From NCBI GenBank assembly GCA_026724425.1, contig JAIUCV010000004.1, positions 8,132,001 through 8,196,000 of the forward strand: 64,000 nt of DNA, given 5' to 3'. This document shows positions 49,242 through 60,573 of this stretch, piece by piece. Made by a program: the position numbers and the translations under genes. The notes beneath the pieces are model-generated. The model made no database searches. It had not been told where the DNA came from and was given only the letters and a program-made list of their open reading frames with translations. Source of the DNA: Erythrophleum ivorense (Eukaryota; Streptophyta; Magnoliopsida; Fabales; Fabaceae). Numbering within the stretch: the stretch's first letter is position 1; each line of letters starts with the position of its first letter.

Positions 49242-52200
49242 TGTAATATCTTAACTTCTTAGCTCTTAAACAATTATCCCATAAGCTATCTCAACATATC
49301 CCATGCATATTGGAAGAGATTTGTAAGAAAATATACACTTCGCATATGGAAAATTGTGTAATTAGAAGGCCATATACATGATTCATAGATTTAGGGACCA
49401 TATGAACTCATCAATATCATTTTCTATCCAAAACATATCCATTCAAGTCATGAACATCATAATTCATCTCATATATTTCGGTATGAAGCCATATATCAGA
49501 GAAATCAAGTTTTGCTCTTGGGTTGGCATGTCCAACTTTTTGATGTGAATTTTGAAAATTCATAATTAATTTTAAAAAAATCAAAATTAAGCAAATCATA
49601 CCATTTTAGAAAGCTCTAGATGTTAACTAATGATTAAAAATAATTCCAGACCAATGTAGTGGCCTTTAACTCACAAAAAATAATGGAATAGTACTAGAGG
49701 TTGAGCTGCATTACTAGTATTATCATGCAATTTCAAAAATTTGGTTTGCCCTCTATAGAGTTTTAAATAAGGTGATCTTAGTGGTTATAGAAAGCTTATG
49801 ATATCTAGTTTATACATATAAAATTTTATAAGTATTGAACTTCATTTGCCCTATGTGTGATATAGAGAAGCAAACTAACCATATGAGCAATACAAATACC
49901 ATTTTTGCATAATTTGGCCAACTTTAGGAAATCATAATAAATTCTTTAGAGCTCTAAACTAAGTGATTTGAGCTCTGTGAAAAGCTCTAGATGAGACCTA
50001 TTTGTTAGCCAAATTTCATGCAAAAATTCATTCATTTGGCTAGACTTTGTTTCAACTCAAGATTTGGTTAAATTTGAAGTTTATAATGGGTTCCACATAT
50101 ACCAAATGCTCTTTTCATCTGTCTACAACCACTATGCCTAAAAGCATAAACATAGCCTAGGGAAGCATGCCAAATGGTTCAAATCCTTATGGAGCTCAAT
50201 TTTACCATACCATATGCATTTAGACACATGCATATAAAGGCTCATGGGTGGCAAAAACTCATATAAGCATACATTTGGTTCCAACTTCCATTCATACATG
50301 ATATTCATATACTTTTACACATGTTCAATGGTTTACATGCCAAAAACTACTCATATATATATATATATATATATACTTTTACATTACATTACATTAGAAA
50401 CTATTCTATTGTCAAAGTGTTGCACATCATGCTCCTTAGCTTCCATTTTGCTTTCTTGAGCTTCACCTAGACATAGTTAGATGAAAAATGGGGAAGAGTG
50501 AGATTCAAAGAATCTCAATAGCTCTTTATCCTTTCAAACATACATAGTGGATGCATATACATGTCAAAGAATGCATGCATGTTATACAAGCCTCTCATGA
50601 ACATACATAAAATATTTTCTTAGTTATGTGAATTCATACATATCAAACATAGGTTTTCAAGGGTATTAGTCTAGCCTCACCTAACTTTTGAGGGACTTTT
50701 GGATTTGTCTCACCTATTTTTAAGGGACTTTTGACTAAACCTCACTCTTCTTGAGACTTTTGGCTTTGTCTCACCTAATCTTAGGGACTTTTAGCTCATC
50801 CTCATTCATTTTAAGGGACTTTTGACTAAGCCGCACTCTTTTTGAGACTTTTGGTTTTGTCTCACCTAATCTTAACGACTTTTAGCTCATCCTTACCTAT
50901 TTTAAGGGACTTTTAACACAACCAAACTCATTCAAGCCACTTTGCATACATAAACACATTTCAAGAAGCATAATAGTATTATAACTTGTAAGTAATAGCT
51001 AGAAACACTTCTCATGGTTCAAACATACACATAAGCACTTAAAGACAATTACGCTTCCAAGCCATGCATGAGAGAAATGTTAGAGAGCTACTTTGGAGCA
51101 AGAACATCACACTTTTCCCTTAAACTTGTCTTTTCCTTTTCGACCAAGCTCATAGAATTAAGTGACACTAAATTCTTTTAGCCTAGACACATTAAATGAG
51201 ATATGAATCACTCATAGGAACAAGTTTAAGCTTTTCACAACTCTATGCTTGCTATTTTCTCAGATGGCTCCAATATGTCTCCATACAAGGTATAATGAAA
51301 CAATATTGGAATTCATGATCTTTGCTGCATTTTCTCTTTCAATTTAAGTCTCTTGACTCCATTTAGACTCCTTGGAGTCAATTTCATTTTAAGGAGCCTA
51401 ACTATAAGTTACTTTTTTATATCTTATTATGGAACCTACACCTTCATCTCACAACCCATGCTTTCTAAATTTATTCCAAGGCTTTCTTTGATGTTCATCT
51501 ATCATATTTAGTTCTTTTCTAGCCTAGAATAATTTAAAACACTCCCTAAGCACATAATTTTATTTTGGCTGAGACATCCCTTTATCTTGTGCACCCATGG
51601 AGTTTGCTTCATTTCCTTTATGGAAATGGCATATGTGAGGCTTCCTAAGTGTATTGAGAACTCATTCATACTCTTAGACAACTTAAATTATCATTAGAAA
51701 ATTTCATATTTACCAAGGTGCAACCAAATCTCTAAATTCTACAACTTGCATTCTAAAGCTTCCTTTTCAATTCTAGTTATATATTCTTAATCCTCACACT
51801 CCATAACCCTTGGTTCCATCAAGAACACATGAAAAAAAACTCTCCTCCTCACTTTCTCTCTCTAGGCTAAAGCTTAAATAGTTTAGAAATATAAGATTTT
51901 ACAAGTGTTTCAAATAAAGTCTTATCTTAAAATGAAACTCTCTTTGCGTAGATTATTTTCCACTAATTGGTTTCTTCAAAAGAGTTTCTTTTTAATTTAG
52001 GTTAGACCTGAATCTTTAAGTTTTCAAAGAAAGAAAATCACTATTAGAAAGCTTTTAAAGAGAGGAACAGCTTTCTTAACTGGCGCAGGATAAAATGGGG
52101 CTATTTACTTACCTAAATGGGAGCTTAAACTTCTTCTTCTCTCTCTCTCTCTCCCCTTAATGTCATGCCATAGCTTTCTAAAATTCTGAAAATAGAAGCT

Positions 52201-52777
52201 TGAAAAAGATGATGAGGTGTAATTTTACTTAAGAAGCCTATTTTACAATTTTTCAAAATGACCATTTTGCCCCTATGCGCTTGTTTGCTTTGTTTAGGCT
52301 AATTTATACTCTTTTTTTTAGAATTGTCTTTTTCATCATAAAATTTAAGTCCTCTAATTCATAAAATGACTTTGGTTTTATCTAAATTGGATTTAAAACA
52401 TTTCCAAATGAATCAGACAAAGTTCGAGTCAATTAACACTTTAAAATATAAATTGAAGGGGTTTAAACTATTCTATGGGTTCCTGTGGTTTTTAGGGCCC
52501 TTGAAAACTCTAAGAAACTCAATTTTTTCATTTAAAGATCTCTCTTTTATGTTTTCTAAAAAGTGCTCGAAATTAAGAAAATACCACTGATTTTCGTTGG
52601 ATTTTATTTAGCTACTCCGATTCCGATTTTTTGGGCATCTTAAGTATTGTATCCTTATTTTTTATTATTTAGAATTTTATCCTATTTTTATTTAGCCTCA
52701 AATCTTCCTCTTTTGGGGACTCCCTTTTATAACTGGTCCGTTTCTAATGTTTTACGAAAACTAGACGTTACATGATT
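49237..52777 (+). repeat. Solo LTR, 3.5 kb, with TGATT target duplication
   Basis: The LTR runs 49242-52772 (3531 bp), starts TGTAATATCTTAAC and ends CTAGACGTTACA (TG...CA), and is flanked by identical 5-bp repeats TGATT at 49237-49241 and 52773-52777. It has no internal region, primer site or coding capacity, so it is a solo LTR left by LTR-LTR recombination. Relatives lie at 35217-38196 and 60574-63525. Size and ends suggest a large gypsy family (inference). A TATA microsatellite is at 50353-50374. Confidence 0.88.
50722..50903 (+). repeat. 91-bp tandem repeat inside the solo LTR
   Basis: Two adjacent units start AAGGGACTTTTGACTAA at 50722 and 50813, with a partial third start at 50904. 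Each holds GAGACTTTTGGYTTTGTCTCACC. Related ACTTTTGG-TCTCACC modules occur at 61935-62100 and, more diverged, at 36080-36270. Confidence 0.85.
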
Positions 52778-54392
52778 CATCCCTTAATGTGTGAATGTGT
52801 ATCAAGGAGTAGGCCCGAATGTAGCAACTCACATGTGTGAATGGTGTGACCTCCCTTCATGCATAATTCACTCCTCCATTTTCCATTTTTATTTTCTAAA
52901 AATTGATTAAAAATCTACACAAATGACTTCCTCCTTTAAGTTGCACACATGTAGCTTTCATCCATGAATTTTTGTCCTTAATTCAATCTTATAACTTCCA
53001 AATGGATTTCCCCATTTAAGCTCCAATTGCCATTAAAAATTTACATAAAAATAATAATAATAGAAAACATCAAGTAAAAAAATTTACAAAATTAGTTAAA
53101 ACAAATTTATGCATTAAAAATCAATAATTTTGCAAATTAATTCATAGAGTGCAAAAATAGCTAATAAAATCAAATACCATCTAATTGAATCACTTAAACC
53201 ATATTTAATCATTTAAAAGGTCCAAATTAGGATGATTAATATATATAAAAATAGCATTTATCAATTCCCCCTCACTTAAACTTTTACATTCTTGGGAAAA
53301 ACTCAAGATCCAAAGTGAAAATAAAATGGAAAATGGAGAATGAAAATGAAAAAGGAAAATGTAAAAATCATAAGTTAAAGAAAAATCACAACTCTTCAAC
53401 ACTTCAACAATCAAAGTTAACTTCACTTGTATTAAGAAAGTAAATTCTTATGGCAATTTCACTTGAAAAGAATGAATTAAAATGCATAGCCCCTCATATA
53501 GGATAAGTGTTTACTCTCCACTCTCAAGTGGTTAAGGAAATGTGTATCACTTAAATTTCACCTATCAAAACCTCACTACCATAATCTTGTCTATCTTACA
53601 AATCTCTACCACCTATGTCAAATGCAATGCACAAATCCAAAAAGACTTTATTCATGGTTGTAGTAAGGCTAGGGAATGAAATGAATAGATATACAAGAAT
53701 AATGAAAACAAACAATTGGATACGTTAAAATTGTAAGAGCAATAAAACGAAACTTATGATAGGGAATAATGTGTTTCAAGGCCTTATTTCCAACTAATAT
53801 AAGTAACTACAAATAAAACTTAAAACACTTCTTTTTTTTATTTTCTTTTTCTTTTTCTTCCTTTATTTTTTTTATTTTTGTTTCTTTCTCTACATTTTTT
53901 CTTAAAACATCTTTCTCAACTTTTGATAATAATAGCCTAAATGATGTAAAAACACATCCATCCACCTATCAAGATACATTGCTCCTAAAATCCTTAAGGT
54001 ACCTTCAAACAAAGTGGAAAATTATTTTTTCATGGCTATGGGTTCAACAAGAAAATAAAACAAGATCTAATGTGGCTAAACAATGGATAAAATGCATGTA
54101 AGGGTTGCCTCTTTGGCTAACTAGCTATAAAAAAAAGGAATGCCTTATCATTTTCATGCATACAAATGCAAATGTGGTCTTAAGAAAGAATTAAGACAAG
54201 TTCTAGAGTGAAAGCATAATAATTGAGTGCATAATTAAGCCATGGCTCCTGATGAGAGATTTCAAAGAAATTTCTTCTCCTTTCGAACAACAAGGGCATA
54301 GGTAAGTGCTCGCAAATGTAATCTCTTCCATAAGTGGATCCATAGATGTAAACAATTGACATTGATTAGAAAGGCCCTTTATTCACATAGAG
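52778..54392. other. Gene-free, AT-rich
   Basis: No gene. The phrase ATTCCCCCTCACTTAAACTTTTACATTC near 53263 resembles the non-coding 3' part of large plant gypsy elements, and 47430-49236 may be its other half, split by the solo LTR (inference). A T-rich run is at 53830-53900. Confidence 0.4.
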
Positions 54393-56935
54393 AGGCCTAA
54401 AGTAGTAAGGCCTTAAAAAAGTTTTTAAATGACTTGATAGAGCCCTCTGTAATGCACAATGGCAAAGGATTTTTATTAATGGTAATGTTACGGTGCTTAC
54501 TCAAACTAACTTAGATCATCACCCTTTACTGATAAATACTTATAGGGTAGTTCACAATTTGGAAGCCCAGCTATCCCTTTCGATTTGAGGCAGCATGGCT
54601 ATCTCACATTTATTTTTTTAGCTTTTGTCAAGAAAAGTGGTAGAAGGAAAGAGAAACCCATTTGATGCCCAAGGATCTACAGGTGGTTTTGAAAGATTGG
54701 AACAAGATTGTGTTTTAAGACATATGACAAAAGAAGAGAAAACTCTTGTAGAGAATTAATAGGATTCAAGGAGTGATGTGTCATAAAAACAACTCCTTCC
54801 TTGAAGATTTGAAGGTTAAGCTTTCTAAGGAATTGTAGAAAGCCTTGAATCAAAAGGAAATTTTATGGTATCAAAATTTCAGAGGTATGTGGATCTCTCA
54901 ATGGGATAGAAATATGAGATATTATTACACAAAAATAATTATATGAATGAGGAAGAATAAAATTAATATGTTGAAAAATGACAATGGTGAATGGGTTGAT
55001 ATTGACAATGGCATCTTTGAAACTATTTAGGATTTCTTTTCTGCACTTTTCCATAAGGACATGAGTGCAAGGCCATGGCACACAACTAAGCATCATTTGG
55101 GTCTTATGAATAGCTTTCATTTGAGAAGATTTGACTAAGGACTTAATAAAGAGGATATATAAAAGGCCTTCTTCTCTATAAGAGGTTTCAAAGCCCTTGG
55201 TGAGGATAGATTTCCAATTCTCTTCTATAAGGAGAATTAAGATGTTATTAGGGATAATGTTTCTAACTACCTCAAATACATTTGGTATAATTGAGAGAAG
55301 ATTAGAGAAATAAATAAGACCTTGTTAGTGTTAATCCTTAAAGTGGAGAAGCCAAAATCTGTTTCCCAGTTTAAGCTTATTTCCTTATGCAATGTCCTAT
55401 GCAAAGGAATTACTAAAATAATAATGAATGAATTGAATCCTATTATGTCCAAGATTGTCTCTCCTTATCAATCTAGCTTTGTTGTGGGGCAAAACATACA
55501 GATAATATCATCATTACTAGAAAGATGGCTCATTACATATGAAAGATGTGGGGGAAGAAAGGCTATATAACTATCAAGATCAACCTAGAAAAGGCATATG
55601 ATAAACTCAACTAGGTTTTGTTGAGTTTATTATGAGAAATTAGTCTTGCTTCTTGCCATATTAAAGTTATTAAACAGTGTATATGTACTCTTACTACCTC
55701 CTCAATTATATAGAATGGAAACAGAATGTAACCCTTCACTCTTTTAAAGGGCTTAAAACAAGGGGACCCACTATCCTCATATTTGTTTGTTCTTTGTTTA
55801 GAGAAACTTTCACACATTATTGTAGATGCTATAAATGCTAAGAAATGGAAACCTTTGAAGATGGGATGTTGTGGCACCCTTATATCCCATTTATTATTTA
55901 TTGACAACCTCCTTCTTTTTCTATGAAGTTAACATGAGTAGTTAGAAACTAACTCACTATTTCAATTTATTTTGTAGTACCTTTGGACAGAAGATTAATG
56001 CCTAAGAGACTTGCATCTATTTCTTAAATAACATGAGTATCTACTTATAGAATTAGATTATTGAGAGGATTATGTTTTTTAAGGCTCTAAATCTAGGGAC
56101 ATGCCTGGGTTCATACATTTAGCATGGTAGGAACTCTAGGAACAATTTTTAGTTCTTGGTAGACAAAATATAAGGAAGGCTTAGTGGCTAGAAGAGTCAA
56201 TGCCTCTTTCTTGTTAGAACGTTGACACTGCTTCCTCAATACCTACATCCCATATGTAGAATAGTAGAATTCCAAGATCGATATGCAATGTCATAGAGAA
56301 GCTTTTGAGAAAATTCATCTGGGGGTCAACTGAGAATAATAAAAAATATCATGTTATAGGATGGAATACTTATGCTTACCCAAAGACATAAGATGCTTTG
56401 ATTTGAGGTCCTTTAAGACCATGAATAATGCCTTGATATGCAAAACAAGGTGGGATATCAATACTAAACCTAAGAATTTCTACTCCAAAGTGTTGAATGG
56501 GAAGTATATAAGAGAGGATAACCTAAGGACAGCATGTATAACTAAACTAGGTGACTTCTTATTTTATAAAACTTTAGGTAGCTTATAGTTGAAGATTATG
56601 AAGAACATAGCTTGGGAGGTTTAGAATGGTACGTAGGTTTGTTTTTAGGCTGATAAGTGGCTACATAAGTGTGAAAGCTTGAAAGAGTGTTCTTATAACT
56701 CATTGCTTGATAATTTCAATGCCATGGTGGTGAAAGATATGGTCACAGTTAAGAGTAAGTGCGATTTTGTTTACATTAACAACTTTCTCTATGAGGAAGA
56801 CGTGCTAAAAATATGTGCAAGGCTACACTCCGACAATAGTGACAAAGCTAACATTTTCCATTGGAAACCTGAAGCTAATGGGTGTTTTTCTATCTCTTCA
56901 ATGTACAAATGCTTAAGTAATGAGCTTTAGGAATT
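54393..56935 (+). pseudogene. LINE (L1-type) ORF2 relic
   Basis: Broken translation shows the end of the endonuclease (LDRALCNAQWQRIF, LDHHPLLIN, 54440-54560) and the linker (ALNQKEILWYQ near 54845, NKINMLKNDNGEWVD near 54955, FFSALFHKDMSARPWHTT near 55035). Reverse transcriptase follows: VEKPKSVSQFKLISLCN at 55340, VSPYQSSFVVGQ at 55460, INLEKAYDKLN near 55585, GLKQGDPLSSYLFVLCLEKL near 55750, and FIDN near 55900 in place of the usual F/YADD. C-terminal parts: FIWGS near 56315, AKQGGISI near 56440 and FHWKPEANGCFSISSMY near 56860. It has many stops. The N-terminal part of the endonuclease is absent. Confidence 0.92.
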
Positions 56936-56989
56936 ATTTTGAATTCCTAAATCATAGGATATTACACTCTATACCAAACATGGTTAATG

Positions 56990-59900
56990 ATGCATTTTGG
57001 CATCATCCTAATAACTAAAGTATGGATAAAGTTGAATTAACCTCTCCACCATTGAACCAAATGATGCCTAATGAAAATGCAAATTTCTTGGAGTTACTTA
57101 GAGATGGTCAATAGAATTTGTATGAAGGGTGTAATAAGCATTCAAAATTATCCTTCTTAGTGAGATTGTAGTACATTAAATATATGTGCAAAATAACTAA
57201 CAAGGTAATGTCGATGATACTAGAATTGTTGGCAGATGCCTTGGGCATGCAAAGATTCCTGATTCTTTCTATGAGACCAAGAGATTATTAATAAAGTTAG
57301 GCTTGATTACACCAAACTTCATGCATGCCTATATAATTGCATGCTATATTGAGGAGAAGATGTAAATAGGGAAACTTGTAAAACATGCAATACTTCTAAA
57401 TGGAAACCAAAGGGTAATGGTGATAAAAAGCAAAAGCTTTTTACAAAAATTTTGTGATACTTTCCATTGAAACTATACTTGTAAAGATTGTTCATGTCTT
57501 TTAAGATAGCTGAGCAAATGTGATGCATACGATGGCATGCGATGGAAAAGAGTGACAATGGCATGTTAAGGCATCTAAAAGACTTTGAGGCATGGAAGAA
57601 TTTTGACATAATGAATCCTTAGTTCACCACAGATCCTTTGAATGTACGCCTTGGTTTTTCTATTGATGATTTTAATCCATATGGCACCTTAAGCACTAGT
57701 TATAGCATTTGGCTAGTGGTACTTATGCCCTACAACTTATTCCTTGGATTTGTATGAAAAAGAGTTCATTATTTCTTTCAATGATCATTCTAAGAGGGAG
57801 AGCATCATGAAATAATATAGATGTTTGCCTACAATCTTTACTAGAAAAATTAAAAGATTTATGGAATGTTAGTTTTGAAACCTTTGATTCTTACAATAAT
57901 CAAGTGTTCAATATGAGTGCAGTTTTGTTGTGGACTATAGGTAACTTTCTAAGGCTCAATACCTTATCTAGATGGAATGTCCATACTGGTTTAGCTTGTC
58001 TCTCTTGTAATTTTTGCTCAACTCTTAATCATCTTCCTTATAGTTGAAAGTGGTGTTCTATCAGTCATCATTGCTTTTCGAACCCTAAATATAAATTTAG
58101 ATTGGCTCTGAGTAGATTTGATAGAAGGGAAGAGAAGAGAAATCTAGTATTGGTAATAAGTGGATTAGATATTTTAAGACAAGTTGAGACTATTGACATT
58201 ATATTTGGAAAAGCTATAAAAGTTGAAAGCTAGGGAAAAAGATCTCAAGGAGCTAGTGGTGTTGAGGTAGAAACTCAACAATGGTGAAACAATTTTTTTT
58301 TATCAAACTTCCATATTGGGTGAACAACTTGTTACATCACAATCTTGATGTGATACATATTTAAAAAAATGTATGTGACAATGTGATATTTACTTTGATA
58401 AATGAACCTAAAAGATTAAAAGATTATATAAATGCATAAAAAGACTTACAAGAAATGGGTATTAAGTCTAATCTTTGGCCCTATGAAAATGGCAAATATC
58501 CTTGAGCTATGTTCATATTGGTAAGTGCAAATAAGGATGTCTTTCTTAGGACTTTAAAAAGCATCACCGTATTATATGCTTATTCAAGTAACATCTTTAA
58601 GTTCTTTGATTTGAGACAACAAAAGCTTGGAGGATTGAAAAGTCATGACTCACACATTCTTATAGAGAAACTTTTACCTTTAGCCATAAGGAAGACACTT
58701 CATAAATAAGTGTTTATAGTTCTAACTGATCTGTGTTCGTTCCTTCAGTAGCTCTGTAATAAAGTGTTGAATGCCAATGAACTCGATCAACTTCACAATA
58801 GAGTTATTCTCACATAATGTCATATGAAAATGTTATTCCCACCTTCATTTTCACATTCATGGTTCATGTAATAGTACACTTAGTTGAATATGCTAAATTA
58901 GGAGGCCTTGTTCAATACCAATAGATGTACCTATAGAAGGGTAAATATATAGACAATTTGTTCTTAATTGTTTCAATTTGCATAATTTACATCAACGACT
59001 CATAATTCTATGTAGTTCATTAGGTATTTGGGGATATTTAAGTCTTATGTAAGTAATAAGGCTAAACTAAAAAGCTCAATAACTGAAGGTTACATGGCTC
59101 AAAAGGTTATGGCTTTTTACTTTAGGTACTTATATGGAATTGAGATCGTGTTCAACTATCCCAAACATGTAGATGATCAATCCAATGTTCAATTATTTAA
59201 TGTAAGCACCTTGTTTACCCCAATAGGAAAACCAATTGGCAAGTTTGATTACTTCACTCTATCCCCAATAGAGAAATTATAAGCACATTGGCATGTGCTG
59301 ACCAACTATAGAGAAGTAGACCCATTTCTTTAGTAGTAAATTACATTTATTAGGTTAAGTGTTCCTTAACCATTATAACTATCTAATTACCTTATTTTTT
59401 TCATATAAAGAATTTAGAGACTACATAGGAAGACAATTAAGAAGTTATGCAAGATCTTCTTTAAAGATAGATAGAAGGATCTATAGAGAGTTTGTTGAAT
59501 GGTTTTCTTGCCGTGTGACTATATGGAGTGGTATAACATAGTTATCACTCTTTTTTCTTTCAGATAAAGAATGACAATAGTGGATCCCATTCAAATGATT
59601 TAAAGTTTCTTGCCTTAGGTCAATTGATTATGCCAAGCAATGTAATCCATATGATATTAATAGATTCAAATTTTGTACTTTAGATAGAGACCAGCAGTTA
59701 AGTACTTAGAATTGTGGAATTTATGGTACTTTTGGTTCAAGAAGCTACGTAAGTAGTAGTGACAGTCATGTGCAATTTGGTAGTGTGTCTTATTATGGAA
59801 AATTGGTATATATCATCAAGTTAAACTGTTATAGTCAATTTACAGTTACCTTGTTTAAATGTATTTAAGTCAATACAACCAATTCTAGAGGAATTATAAC

Positions 59901-60150
59901 TAATGTCTTAGGTTTTACATTTATCAATTTTTCATAGTTGATACACACTAGTGGTCGTAAGGATGATAAGCCATACATCCAAGTTTCAAAGGCTTAAATG
60001 ATTTATTATGTAGAAGATTAGTTGGATAAAAATTAGAGCATAACTATACATATAAAGCCATAGGAATTATACAATATAGGTGAAGATAATAAGGGTGTTT
60101 TTATACATATGAGCCATATCAACCTCAAAACTTAAAAATGTTATTTCCAA
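56990..60150 (+). pseudogene. CACTA (En/Spm) transposase relic
   Basis: Translation across frames shows the plant CACTA transposase order. Tnp2 domain (57080-58150): SFYETKRLLIKLGL, then NCMLY-GEDVNRETCKTC, PLNVRLGFSIDDFNPYGTLS and YSIWLVVLMPYNL. DUF4218-like part (58300-59290): KKMYVT near 58365, KDVFLRTLKSITV near 58535, LRQQKLGGLKSHDSHIL near 58610, and GYMAQKV near 59085. DUF4216-like end (59420-60130): KEFRDYIGRQLRSYARSS, then SRSSYVSSSDSHVQFGSVSYYGKL-like text near 59740 and KPYIQVSKA near 59970. Stops and frameshifts throughout. No CACTA termini were found, so only the coding part survives. Confidence 0.88.
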
Positions 60151-60573
60151 ATGAAAAAGCAAATATACCATTGGTAAGGTGTTTAAAAATTCATGATTTA
60201 AGTATATTTTAAATTTTTCCACATAATAGATGATATATTTTGCTTATTTAAGTTTATTTCAATATTATACGTTTTTGGGCTCATCTAACACATGGCAATT
60301 TTAACTTTTGACGAGAGTTCTGACAATGAAGCAATACTTCAATAACAAGAAGACTAGATTAGGACCTTCTGGTGGTAATGCTTATTGTAGACCTAGGCTT
60401 ATGCATTTTACTAGTGTAGGTGGTTAGGTTGTAGACATAGCCCCACTATATTCTGAGAGTGGCCCATCTCTCTAACTTTCAAGCCTTATATTCACTCCTA
60501 ATGAGGAAGTTGCGTATCCACCAAGTCTATCTGAAGTGGCAACCCATAATGAGGATGAAGAAAATGAGGCACT
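60151..60573. other. Short gene-free stretch
   Basis: Between the CACTA relic and the next LTR. Nothing recognised, though it may be the 3' end of the CACTA element. Confidence 0.4.

Noticed and set aside
50244..50459. 71-residue frame with IYIYIYI
   Set aside because: Translation of a TA microsatellite inside the solo LTR.
53830..53900. T-rich run as a LINE poly-A tail on the minus strand
   Set aside because: No LINE coding sequence lies on the minus strand next to it, and the run is interrupted by C.
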